17,086 nucleotides of DNA from Bacteroidales bacterium (GCA_030618905.1 JAUXCL010000025.1:1-17086), one strand, 5' to 3'. Shown: positions 9,066 through 16,186, counted from the stretch's first letter. The notes: generated by a model from the letters alone, not told the origin. Program-made: numbers and translations.

Positions 9066-9082
9066 ATCCGCCTGAGGCGGAT
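9066..9082. repeat. Palindrome in rnpB, P18 position
   Basis: ATCCGCCTGAGGCGGAT is a perfect 17-base palindrome around a central G. In the RNA it gives a hairpin with a UCA loop just before the conserved ACAGAATCCTGCTTA, the place of P18 in the E. coli RNA. Confidence 0.85.
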
Positions 9083-9275
9083 TTCTATCATTTATCTGGG
9101 AACCCGGTCACCCGGATCCTCTAGCAACCTACCCATCACGGATTTGAGCGAGCAACTCTTCAAAGGATCAGAGATCCTTATCCGTGACATATTTGGTTTT
9201 GCAACCCATAAGGTTTACCCCACTGCCATGTCACCACGGCAGCGCGTGAGCTCTTACCTCACATTTTCACCCTTA

Positions 9276-9294
9276 TCCAGCCTGAGGCCGGACG
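9276..9294. repeat. Palindrome in rnpB, P12 position
   Basis: TCCAGCCTGAGGCCGGACG. Its inner 17 bases pair; the single non-Watson-Crick position (9279 with 9289) is a G-U wobble only in the minus-strand RNA. It lies just 5' of the conserved AAGGGTGAAA in the RNA, the place of P12. Identical over 19 bases to the copy at 9385-9403. Confidence 0.85.
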
Positions 9295-9319
9295 GTTATT
9301 TTCTGTGGCACTTGCTGTT

Positions 9320-9337
9320 CTCCCGCCTGGGCGGGAG
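9320..9337. repeat. Palindrome in rnpB, P9 position
   Basis: CTCCCGCCTGGGCGGGAG has 8-bp perfect arms around a TG centre. It follows the P8-like hairpin, the place of P9, which in E. coli is much shorter. Confidence 0.8.
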
Positions 9338-9384
9338 ACCTTCCCGTTAGGAAGTATGGCGCTCTGTGTTGTCCCGACTTTCCT

Positions 9385-9403
9385 TCCAGCCTGAGGCCGG
9401 ACG
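9385..9403. repeat. Palindrome in rnpB, P3 position
   Basis: TCCAGCCTGAGGCCGGACG, a second exact copy of the sequence at 9276-9294. In the RNA it lies between the 5' strand of P1 and the P4 region, the place of P3. Confidence 0.85.
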
Positions 9404-9429
9404 ATAGAACGAATTGCAGTATGCAGGTG

Positions 9430-9437
9430 CAAAGTTA
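9430..9437 (-). promoter_or_regulatory. -7 box of the rnpB promoter
   Basis: TAACTTTG on the minus strand matches TAnnTTTG. A start site 6-7 bases downstream would fall near 9423, exactly where the P1 helix begins, which supports the call. A TTTG -33 element at the usual spacing is not clear (the nearest is about 25 bases away). Confidence 0.55.
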
Positions 9438-9475
9438 GCAAAAACTCGTTAATTTTATACTTCAAAACTTAAGAA

Positions 9476-9690
9476 ATGAATACGCAAATATTTCAGGTAG
9501 ACGCATTTACTGATAAGGTGTTTGGTGGAAATCCTGCTGCAGTATGCCCGCTGGATACCTGGATTGATGAGCAGGTCATGCAAGACAGTTATCCAGAAGG
9601 AGAGGGGAGCTTATCTGTGAGTTGAAAGGCAAAAGGGTATTGATCAGCGGCAACGCTGTATTGTATATGCAGGGCGCAATCCATTTATAA
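9476..9690 (+). pseudogene. PhzF-family isomerase/epimerase, internally deleted
   Basis: The first 38 codons (ATG at 9476) read MNTQIFQVDAFTDKVFGGNP and then AAVCPLDTWIDEQVMQ, the unmistakable N-terminus of PhzF-fold proteins (diaminopimelate-epimerase-like fold). The last about 34 codons in another frame, ending with TAA at 9688-9690, read RRRGELICELKGKRVLISGN and AVLYMQGAIHL, the family's C-terminus. PhzF proteins are about 260-290 residues, so roughly 190-200 residues are missing. The junction is near 9583-9592, and the N-terminal frame stops at TGA 9623-9625. Reading on through would give a 49-residue peptide without an active site. Both remaining ends are well preserved, so the deletion is probably recent, unless the break is an assembly error. 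Confidence 0.88.
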
Positions 9691-9711
9691 AAAATCACTA
9701 CTTGCTATAAT

Positions 9712-9751
9712 GGGCCTAAGGAACCCTTTAAATGGGTGCCCTGCTTTTTTT
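9712..9751 (+). terminator. Intrinsic terminator after the phzF remnant
   Basis: A two-part hairpin: GGGC (9712-9715) with GCCC (9738-9741) outside, and ACCC with GGGT inside around a TTTAAAT loop, followed by a run of seven T (9745-9751). It starts about 20 bases after the remnant's stop and is probably that gene's original terminator. Confidence 0.6.
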
Positions 9752-9808
9752 ACTGAACTTTTCCACATCTTTAGGTAGAGTTTTATTTAGAATTTCTATT
9801 TTTGCCAT

Positions 9809-10966
9809 ATGTCTTCAGACAAATACCGATCGGTTAAAGAAAGTATCCAGCTGTTCTTGCCTCCGGTTGTGGGTTTTTCCTTTATCCATCTTATAAATTT
9901 GATGATAAAGTATGGCATTTCTTTCAGGTATATCCTGCGTACTCTGGCTATTCTGATCGTCTGTATTATTGGTATTCCCTTCAGGATTTATGAGCACTGG
10001 AGATACAAGAAAAAGATAGAGAATTTTCCTCTGGTTGATACGCCCATATTTATAATAGGTCATTGGCGAAGTGGCACAACCCATCTTCACAATATCATCT
10101 GCCAGGATCCCAAGATGGGATATGTGACAACCTTTCAAAGTGTATTCCCTGAAAATGTTTTCCCCGGATTTGGCAGATGGCTCTTTAAATCTTTTATGAA
10201 GCTGTTGATCCCGACCTCAAGGAAAGGTGACAACGTGAAGCTCGGCGTTGAGTATCCTCAGGAAGAAGAATTTGTGCTTGGAAGAAATCACCACAATAGT
10301 TTTTATGATATGTGGTATTTCCCGAGGAAGACAATGTATTTTTTTGATAAGTATCTTCTGGGTAAAGATGCAACAGCAAAGTCTAAGGCCAATTTTCGAA
10401 ATGACTATTACCGGATGATCAGGAAAGCGATGATCAACCTTAACAGAACCTGGTTCATTTCAAAAAACCCGCCCAATACAGCCAGGATACCTGCACTTCT
10501 GGAAATTTTCCCAAATGCGAAATTCATACATATTTACAGGAACCCGGTCATGGTACTTTTGTCAACCCGTCATTTCTTTTCCAAAATCATGCCCCCGCTT
10601 CAAATGCACACGATCAGTGATGATAAGCGGAATGACATGATCTATGATCTTTACAGGAAGACCATGGAGAGTTATTTTGAACATAAAGATCTTATCCCTG
10701 AACAAAACCTGGTTGAAGTTAGGTTCGAAGAGTTTGATCAGGACCAGATGGGGACCATTAAAAGGGTGTATGAAGAACTTGGGATTCCTGGTTTTGAGAA
10801 ATCAAGGGAAACATTTGAGGTGTACGCAGAATCCAAAAAGGGTTATAAAAAGAATACCTATAAAGTAAACAGGAAACTATTCGAGGAGATCCAGGAGAAT
10901 TGCAGTTTTAGCATGGAAAAACTGAATTACGATATTCCTTCCAATGTAGAGGTGACAGATGATTAG
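9809..10966 (+). CDS. Sulfotransferase family protein, membrane-anchored
   Basis: A 385-residue PAPS-dependent sulfotransferase-fold protein. PIFIIGHWRSGTTH (residues 79-92) is the 5'-phosphosulfate-binding loop, and FIHIYRNPVMVLLSTR (residues 239-254) holds the 3'-phosphate-binding Arg244 and Ser252. A hydrophobic stretch at residues 42-58 followed by a basic patch (YKKK) points to an N-terminal membrane anchor with the catalytic domain in the cytoplasm. The acceptor (lipid, glycan or other) cannot be read from sequence. ATG at 9809 is taken as the start; a TATTTTTG -7-like box at 9797-9804 lies so close that, if real, the message would have almost no leader. It does not overlap the phzF remnant. 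Its stop codon TAG overlaps the gcvT stop codon on the other strand (shared 10964-10965). Confidence 0.85.
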   Translation: MSSDKYRSVKESIQLFLPPVVGFSFIHLINLMIKYGISFRYILRTLAILIVCIIGIPFRIYEHWRYKKKIENFPLVDTPIFIIGHWRSGTTHLHNIICQDPKMGYVTTFQSVFPENVFPGFGRWLFKSFMKLLIPTSRKGDNVKLGVEYPQEEEFVLGRNHHNSFYDMWYFPRKTMYFFDKYLLGKDATAKSKANFRNDYYRMIRKAMINLNRTWFISKNPPNTARIPALLEIFPNAKFIHIYRNPVMVLLSTRHFFSKIMPPLQMHTISDDKRNDMIYDLYRKTMESYFEHKDLIPEQNLVEVRFEEFDQDQMGTIKRVYEELGIPGFEKSRETFEVYAESKKGYKKNTYKVNRKLFEEIQENCSFSMEKLNYDIPSNVEVTDD

Positions 10967-12054
10967 CCTTCTTTATAAAATGGCAGCTTAACCACTTCAG
11001 CCTTCAGTAGCTTATTTCTGATTTTGATAAATACTTCCGAACCAAATTTGGCATGGCCAACATTAATATATCCCATGCCGATGGGTTTTTTCATCGAAGG
11101 CGACATGGTTCCGGAGGTAACCTCACCAACCTGCTTTCCCTTAGCATCACAAATTTCATAATGCTGTCGGGCGATGCCTTTGTCGATCATGACAAAACCC
11201 CTTAACCTGCGTGTGACACCTTCTTCTTTTTGCTTAAGCAGGTATTCCCGGTCGATGAAATCATTTTCATCTACAAACTTTGTGATCCAGCCCAAACCGG
11301 CTTCAATGGGGGAGGTGCTCATGTCGATATCATTGCCATAAAGACAAAAACCCATTTCTAACCTGAGGGTATCGCGTGCTGCAAGTCCGATAGGCTTAAT
11401 GCCATATTCTGAGCCGGCTTCCAAAACAGCTTTATAAATTTGCTCAGCATTTTCATTGGCCATATAGATCTCACATCCGCCTGAACCTGTATAACCCGTT
11501 GTTGAAAAGATGACATCCTTTACACCGGCAAATTCAATTTTCTGAAAAGTATAGTACTCCATATCCACAACATTGGCTTCGCAGAGCTTTTGCATGGCTT
11601 TCAGTGCCAGGGGACCCTGCACGGCCAATTGCGCAATTTCATCAGATGCATTATACAGTTCCGCACCCTTGGTATTTTGTTCCTGGCACCATTGCCAGTC
11701 CTTATCAATATTGGCTGCATTAACGACAAGAAGGTAGCGTACTTCATCAATCCGGTACACCAGCAGGTCATCAACTATTCCCCCTTTGCCATTGGGAAAG
11801 CAAGTGTATTGTACCTTGCCATCACTCAGTTTGGCTACATCATTGGTTGTTACCCGCTGAACGAACTCAAAGGCATTAGGGCCTTTTACCCAGAACTCAC
11901 CCATATGCGACACATCAAATACGCCTAATTTCTTTCTGACCGTTTCATGTTCAATATTGATTCCTTCAAACTGAACAGGCATATTATAACCTGCGAAAGC
12001 GACAATTTTGGCTCCCATGGCCTCATGCATATTCGTAAATGCGGTGTTTTTCAT
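10963..12054 (-). CDS. gcvT: Glycine cleavage system aminomethyltransferase (T protein)
   Basis: T protein of the glycine cleavage system: it transfers the methylene group from the aminomethyl-lipoyl H protein to tetrahydrofolate, releasing ammonia. The 363 residues match the family's usual 360-370. Family motifs: FDVSHMGEFWVKG (residues 46-58), NGKGGIVDDLLVYR with the conserved Asp (residues 88-101), GYTGSGGCEIY, GLAARDTLRLEMG, EAGLGW and, near the C-terminus, VTSGTMSPSMKKPIGMGY. The open frame runs upstream to 12279, but those 75 residues are low-complexity and polar, and the conserved protein begins at the ATG at 12054; a -7 box at 12088-12095 lies inside the would-be extension. Other gcv genes are not in the window, so it stands alone, convergent with the sulfotransferase gene. 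Confidence 0.95.
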   Translation of the reverse strand: MKNTAFTNMHEAMGAKIVAFAGYNMPVQFEGINIEHETVRKKLGVFDVSHMGEFWVKGPNAFEFVQRVTTNDVAKLSDGKVQYTCFPNGKGGIVDDLLVYRIDEVRYLLVVNAANIDKDWQWCQEQNTKGAELYNASDEIAQLAVQGPLALKAMQKLCEANVVDMEYYTFQKIEFAGVKDVIFSTTGYTGSGGCEIYMANENAEQIYKAVLEAGSEYGIKPIGLAARDTLRLEMGFCLYGNDIDMSTSPIEAGLGWITKFVDENDFIDREYLLKQKEEGVTRRLRGFVMIDKGIARQHYEICDAKGKQVGEVTSGTMSPSMKKPIGMGYINVGHAKFGSEVFIKIRNKLLKAEVVKLPFYKEG

Positions 12055-12087
12055 ATGGATAATGTTTAAATAGATTTTAACGAGGAA

Positions 12088-12095
12088 CAAAAGTA
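12088..12095 (-). promoter_or_regulatory. Candidate -7 box for gcvT
   Basis: TACTTTTG on the minus strand matches TAnnTTTG and lies 33 bases ahead of the ATG at 12054. No convincing -33 element. It forms a divergent pair with the box at 12141-12148. Confidence 0.45.
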
Positions 12096-12140
12096 AAAAA
12101 TCTCCCGATATGAATCGATGATCAATCCTATTTTTCTTGT

Positions 12141-12148
12141 TATCTTTG
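12141..12148 (+). promoter_or_regulatory. Candidate -7 box for the dehydratase operon
   Basis: TATCTTTG matches TAnnTTTG and lies 20 bases ahead of the ATG at 12169. A promoter here excludes the upstream ATG at 12118 as the start. A -33 TTTG is not apparent. Confidence 0.5.
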
Positions 12149-12168
12149 ACATTCAATTCCTTCAGAAT

Positions 12169-14046
12169 ATGAAGATCATACCCACCGTCAATACCCCTCG
12201 CTGGATCATCCTGATGATCGATATGCTCATTGTGGTTTGTTCGGTGATCCTGGCCTACCTGCTCAGGTTTAATTTCCATATTCCTGAGGTTGAGATGGTC
12301 ATGCTGCCTGCTGTATTGGCTTATATCTTTATCGTGCGTCTTATTTCATTCCTGATTGCCAAGACCTATGCCGGTATCGTTAGGTATACAAGTACTGAAG
12401 ATGTTGTCAGGATATTTGTGGTGGTCTTTATGGGAAGCATATTTTTTGCCATAACCAACCTGATTACCTATTTTTTCATCAATGAGACCTTCTTCATTCC
12501 TTTTTCCATTATCATTATCGACCTGATTGCAACGACCATGACCTTATCTGTATTCAGGATGATCGTTAAAGTTGCTTACCTGGAATTTCTCAGCCCTTCA
12601 AGCATTCCTGTCAATGTGATCATCTTTGGTGCCGGGGAAGCAGGGATCATTACCAAGAACGCACTGAACCGTGACTCGGTCACAAAATATAAGGTGGTTG
12701 CGTTTTTAGATGATAATCCCCAGAAGGTTGGTAAGAAATTAGAAGGCATTACCATTTATGGGCCCGGTAAATTGGATGAACTGATCCGCTCCTTTACCAT
12801 TGACAATGTCATCATCTCCACGCAGAACCTTCGTGCAGACCGGAAACAGAAGATCATTGAGAAATGTATGACACATAACATCAAGGTGCTGAATGTGCCG
12901 CCTGTCTCAAACTGGATCAATGGCGAGCTGAGTTATAACCAGATCAGGAAGATCAGGATCGAGGATTTGCTGGGCAGGGATATCATCAGGTTGGATGAAG
13001 CCATGATCAGCAAGCAATTGATTGGAAAAAATATTTTGATTACCGGTGCAAGCGGTTCTATCGGCAGTGAAATCGTCAGGCAGGTTGGGAATTTTGCGAT
13101 TAAGAAACTGATCCTGATCGACCAGGCTGAAAGCCCGCTCTTCCATCTTGATCTGGAGCTGATTGAAAGGTTCCAGAACAGGGACTTTGAGATCATTGTA
13201 GCGGATATCTGTAACCAATCCAGGATGGATGCTATCTTCAGGCAATACAGCCCTGATGTGGTATACCATGCCGCAGCATATAAGCACGTCCCGATGATGG
13301 AGGAAAATGTCGCTGAAGCAGTGAAAACCAATATTGAAGGGACCAAAGTTTTGGCTGATCTTTCCGTTAAATACAATGTCGGCCGCTTCATCATGATCTC
13401 CACAGATAAAGCGGTGAATCCCACCAGTGTAATGGGTGCATCCAAGCGCATTGCAGAGATCTATGCCCAGGCCATGAACCAGAAGAATGGCACCGGGTTT
13501 ATCACCACCAGGTTTGGTAATGTGCTGGGATCTAATGGTTCCGTGATTCTCCTTTTCCGTGAACAAATAGAAAAGGGAGGCCCAGTTACGGTTACACATC
13601 CGGATATTACGCGGTACTTCATGACCATCCCGGAGTCATGCCAGCTTGTGCTCGAAGCCGGAGCGATGGGTAATGGTGGTGAGATCTATATTTTTGATAT
13701 GGGCAAGTCCATTAAGATCGTTGACCTTGCCAAGAAGATGATCCGGCTTTCCGGCCTGACACTTGGGAAGGATATCCAGATCAAATTCACAGGCCTTCGT
13801 CCCGGTGAGAAGCTGTATGAAGAATTATTAAATGACCAGGAAAATACCATCCCTACGCATCATCCGCAAATTATGGTTGCCCGGGTAAAAGAATATGACT
13901 TCGGGGAGATTGATAAAAAGATCAGGCAGCTTATCGAACTGTTAAACCAACAAAATGATATGGAGATTGTTAAAAAGATGAAGTCCATCCTGCCTGAGTT
14001 CATCAGTCAGAACTCTGTTTTCGAAAAGCTGGACTTGCAAGGCTAA
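12169..14046 (+). CDS. Nucleotide-sugar 4,6-dehydratase/epimerase, WbpM/PglF/CapD type
   Basis: A 625-residue membrane enzyme of polysaccharide or glycan biosynthesis. Four transmembrane helices lie within residues about 12-130, then a first Rossmann domain (VIIFGAGEAG, residues 150-159) and a second SDR-type domain (ILITGASGSIG, residues 289-299). The active site is STDKAVNPTSVMGASKR (residues 411-427): Asp413, Lys414, Met422 and Lys426, where the usual SDR Tyr is Met, typical of the UDP-GlcNAc 4,6-dehydratases WbpM and PglF. The probable product is UDP-4-keto-6-deoxy-sugar for capsule, O-antigen or protein glycan. The open frame begins at 12118, but Met at 12169 gives the usual family N-terminus and fits the promoter. 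The next gene starts 5 bases after the stop and is probably co-transcribed. No other glycan genes follow, so it is not part of a visible polysaccharide cluster. Confidence 0.93.
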   Translation: MKIIPTVNTPRWIILMIDMLIVVCSVILAYLLRFNFHIPEVEMVMLPAVLAYIFIVRLISFLIAKTYAGIVRYTSTEDVVRIFVVVFMGSIFFAITNLITYFFINETFFIPFSIIIIDLIATTMTLSVFRMIVKVAYLEFLSPSSIPVNVIIFGAGEAGIITKNALNRDSVTKYKVVAFLDDNPQKVGKKLEGITIYGPGKLDELIRSFTIDNVIISTQNLRADRKQKIIEKCMTHNIKVLNVPPVSNWINGELSYNQIRKIRIEDLLGRDIIRLDEAMISKQLIGKNILITGASGSIGSEIVRQVGNFAIKKLILIDQAESPLFHLDLELIERFQNRDFEIIVADICNQSRMDAIFRQYSPDVVYHAAAYKHVPMMEENVAEAVKTNIEGTKVLADLSVKYNVGRFIMISTDKAVNPTSVMGASKRIAEIYAQAMNQKNGTGFITTRFGNVLGSNGSVILLFREQIEKGGPVTVTHPDITRYFMTIPESCQLVLEAGAMGNGGEIYIFDMGKSIKIVDLAKKMIRLSGLTLGKDIQIKFTGLRPGEKLYEELLNDQENTIPTHHPQIMVARVKEYDFGEIDKKIRQLIELLNQQNDMEIVKKMKSILPEFISQNSVFEKLDLQG

Positions 14047-14051
14047 ATCAC

Positions 14052-15317
14052 ATGATGAAGAAAATCCTTATTTCCATTATATTATTTTTTACCCTGCAAT
14101 CCATGTTTGGGGCTTATATATTAATCCCAATGGATGATGCACAGAAAAATCACCTGAAGGCTTATGGTATTTCCTACTGGGTACTGCAACAGGGGATTGA
14201 AGTCAGCTGGCTGCTGAACTACCGTGGAGGTAGTTTTATGTGTTTTCACCATCAACTGATTGAAAATGAGTGTGTTATCCGGGGAGTAACATACCAGGTT
14301 ATCGCTGATGTACAGGCTGCCTCCATCCTCCAGGAGATGTCTGATGCCCAGGTGAACATGGAAGAGATTAAATTGCATAAGCCACCCCGGATAGCGGTGT
14401 ATTCTCCAAAAAACAAGCAGCCCTGGGATGATGCGGTGACCCTGGTGCTGACCTATGCTGAAATACCTTATGATGTAGTTTATGATGAGGAGGTACTGGA
14501 TGGCATGCTTCCGCTTTACGATTGGCTGCATTTGCACCATGAAGATTTTACCGGGCAGTATGGAAAGTTCTGGGCCAGGTACAAGGATTTCCAATGGTAC
14601 AGGGAGAATCAACGGGCTGCAGAAGAAACAGCGAAGAATCTTGGTTTTGACAAGGTTTCTCAATGCAAGCTGGCAGTGGTTAAGAAAATCAGGGATTTCG
14701 TTACGGGAGGGGGCTATCTGTTTGCCATGTGTTCCGCCTGCGACAGCTATGATGTGGCCCTGGCAGCAAATGGTGTCGATATTTGCGATATCATGTTTGA
14801 TGGCGACCCCATGGACCCCAATGCACAGGGGAAACTGAACTATGCCAATTGCTTCGCATTTACCGACTTCGCAATCAGCACCAGTCCTTATGAATATGAG
14901 ATCAGTACCATAGATGCCACCCAGCAGCATTCCCGGAAGGTAAGAGAGGAGCAAGACTATTTTACCCTGTTTGAGTTCTCTGCAAAATGGGATCCTGTGC
15001 CCACGATGTTATGCCAGAGCCATGAAGTGATCATCAAAGGTTTTATGGGTCAGACGACCGGGTTTATAAAGGATTACATCAAGCCCAACGTACTGATCAT
15101 GGGAGAGAACAAGGCATTCAATGAGGCAAAGTATATTCACGGAGAGTTTGGCAAGGGTACCTGGACCTTTTACAGTGGCCATGATCCGGAGGATTATCAT
15201 CACTATGTAGGTGATCCGCAAACCGACCTTGACCTGTATCCAAATTCAACCGGTTACAGGCTGATTTTGAACAATGTTTTATTTCCGGCAGCCAAGAAAA
15301 AGAAGCAGAAGACGTAA
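14052..15317 (+). CDS. Secreted GATase1-like protein (family often labelled asparagine synthetase B)
   Basis: A 421-residue exported protein: signal peptide at residues 1-20 (MMKKILISIILFFTLQSMFG), Met 1 or 2 as start. The family opens with YILIPMDDAQKNHLKAYGI, a conserved Bacteroidota group that databases commonly call asparagine synthetase B, although it lacks the asparagine synthetase architecture (no N-terminal Cys amidotransferase, no ATP-pyrophosphatase motif). From about residue 113 it looks like a class I glutamine-amidotransferase-like fold: IAVYSPK, then YDWLHLHHEDF (residues 156-166), then GGGYLFAMCSACD (residues 219-231), whose Cys227 sits in the nucleophile-elbow position. I infer a periplasmic or outer-envelope hydrolase-like protein of unknown substrate. 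It starts 5 bases after the dehydratase stop, so the two are probably one operon. Confidence 0.85.
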   Translation: MMKKILISIILFFTLQSMFGAYILIPMDDAQKNHLKAYGISYWVLQQGIEVSWLLNYRGGSFMCFHHQLIENECVIRGVTYQVIADVQAASILQEMSDAQVNMEEIKLHKPPRIAVYSPKNKQPWDDAVTLVLTYAEIPYDVVYDEEVLDGMLPLYDWLHLHHEDFTGQYGKFWARYKDFQWYRENQRAAEETAKNLGFDKVSQCKLAVVKKIRDFVTGGGYLFAMCSACDSYDVALAANGVDICDIMFDGDPMDPNAQGKLNYANCFAFTDFAISTSPYEYEISTIDATQQHSRKVREEQDYFTLFEFSAKWDPVPTMLCQSHEVIIKGFMGQTTGFIKDYIKPNVLIMGENKAFNEAKYIHGEFGKGTWTFYSGHDPEDYHHYVGDPQTDLDLYPNSTGYRLILNNVLFPAAKKKKQKT

Positions 15318-15359
15318 GTCGGTTGTCAGTTGTCAGTTGTCGGTTGTCGGTTGTCAGTT
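15318..15359. repeat. Six tandem GTCRGTT heptamers
   Basis: Units from 15318: GTCGGTT, GTCAGTT, GTCAGTT, GTCGGTT, GTCGGTT, GTCAGTT, then a decayed GTTGGTG. The array begins on the base after the TAA stop of the secreted protein gene. Heptamer tandem repeats of this kind are typical intergenic short tandem repeats; they are not a CRISPR (no spacers). Confidence 0.9.
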
Positions 15360-15415
15360 GTTGGTGTGTCCTTTTTTGGCATTGACTTATCATTTTGAAT
15401 TGCAAAGAGACAGGT

Positions 15416-16042
15416 TTATCCAATTCTATATATTTCCATAATCTCCTTTAATATTGCCTTGAAGTCAATCCTTAGATCTATTAATTTTCCCGATTGGAGA
15501 TCAAACACCCAGCCATGTACCTTAATCTTACGGTCGTTATAGGCTTTCTGCACACTTGTTGTTTTTAGCACATTTACACACTGTTCCTGAACATTCAGCT
15601 CAATCAATCGTTTGTATTGTTCTTCTTCATTGTCTATCTGATCCAATTCAGTCTTATGTAAACGATAAACATCCCTGATGTTTCTCAACCATGGATTGAG
15701 GATGCCCATATCGGAGGACTGCATTGCCGCTTGTACTCCACCACAATAATAGTGTCCGCATACGATAATATGATTCACCTTCAGATGTTCAACAGCGAAA
15801 TTAATTATCGACATTGCGCTTAAATCGGTATTGAGCACTAAATTGGCGATGTTTCTATGCACAAATACTTCTCCTGGTTTTATGCCCATCATAGTCTCAG
15901 GTGGAACCCTGCTGTCGGAACATCCTATATAAAGATATTCAGGGGCTTGTCCTTTGGATAGATTTTCAAAATAATTTGCGTCAAGTGCCAATTGTTCTGA
16001 GACCCACTCCTTGTTATTCTTAAAAAATTGATCAGGTTCCAT
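15416..16042 (-). CDS. Beta-class carbonic anhydrase
   Basis: Interconverts CO2 and bicarbonate using zinc. The 208-residue protein shows all beta-class signatures: YIGCSDSRVPPE with zinc ligand Cys41 and the Asp43-Arg45 pair, EVFVHRNIANLV (residues 58-69), and VCGHYYCGG with zinc ligands His97 and Cys100. The C-terminal KVHGWVFDLQSGKL is also characteristic. No signal peptide, so cytoplasmic. ATG start at 16042 and length agree with bacterial homologues. It is a single-gene unit: its stop is about 55 bases from the heptamer array and the next gene upstream (the YoeB toxin gene) is more than 200 bases away. No clear -7/-33 promoter was found, although the upstream region is AT-rich. Confidence 0.95.
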   Translation of the reverse strand: MEPDQFFKNNKEWVSEQLALDANYFENLSKGQAPEYLYIGCSDSRVPPETMMGIKPGEVFVHRNIANLVLNTDLSAMSIINFAVEHLKVNHIIVCGHYYCGGVQAAMQSSDMGILNPWLRNIRDVYRLHKTELDQIDNEEEQYKRLIELNVQEQCVNVLKTTSVQKAYNDRKIKVHGWVFDLQSGKLIDLRIDFKAILKEIMEIYRIG

Positions 16043-16169
16043 TCTTTATTTTTTTAATTGAATTTTTTATTTACAGTACATGAATAAAAAAAATATGATC
16101 TTATGCCAATTATGGGAAGTGTTTGACCTATGGCGCTATGAATAGTCGTCGTTTGTGAAGTATGTTTTT

Positions 16170-16186
16170 GTCTGGTTACACCAGAC
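16170..16186. other. Small perfect hairpin in the gap between carbonic anhydrase and toxin
   Basis: GTCTGG-TTACA-CCAGAC, a 6-bp stem with a 5-base loop and no T run on either strand that would make it a terminator. The gap 16043-16268 otherwise holds no gene I can support. The toxin's 3' flank (16187-16268) includes GCGCGGGTTACCACACGTTAA, which I do not recognise. Confidence 0.4.

Larger units (their letters stand above)
9037..9422 (-). ncRNA. rnpB: RNase P RNA (type A)
   Basis: Catalytic RNA of RNase P, which removes the 5' leader of pre-tRNAs. Read on the minus strand: a 10-bp P1 formed by ACTGCAATTC (9411-9420) and GAATTGCAGT (9039-9048); the P4 region GGAAAGTCGGGAC (9371-9383); a P8-like hairpin CTTCCTAACGGGAAG (9340-9354); the AAGGGTGAAAATGTGAGG core with P13 GTGAGGTAAGAGCTCAC (9246-9262); GGGTAGG of the P15 area near 9130; and the 3' signature ACAGAATCCTGCTTA (9051-9065). 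Order and spacing fit the bacterial type A RNA. The ends given are those of P1 plus about two bases and are accurate to a few bases. Oddity: helices at the P3, P9, P12 and P18 positions are made of GCCTGAGGC-type palindromes (see repeats). Any open frames read here are not genes. Confidence 0.95.

Noticed and set aside
9144..9465. Two 68-residue open frames in the rnpB region
   Set aside because: They lie in the RNA gene and its promoter and have no protein features; the RNA motifs explain the sequence.
12118..12168. Upstream ATG for the dehydratase
   Set aside because: A -7 box lies at 12141-12148, downstream of this ATG, and the family N-terminus begins at 12169.
12055..12279. N-terminal extension of gcvT (75 residues)
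   Set aside because: Polar, low-complexity, unlike GcvT; the conserved protein and a promoter box both place the start at 12054.
12907..13599. Long antisense open frames (230 and 172 codons) over the dehydratase
   Set aside because: Shadow of a strongly conserved gene on the other strand, no recognisable protein features.
14121..14954. 277-codon antisense open frame over the secreted GATase-like gene
   Set aside because: No domain, signal or start context; the + strand frame has a signal peptide and family motifs.
15318..15366. CRISPR array
   Set aside because: Units are 7 bases with no spacers, so it is a simple tandem repeat.
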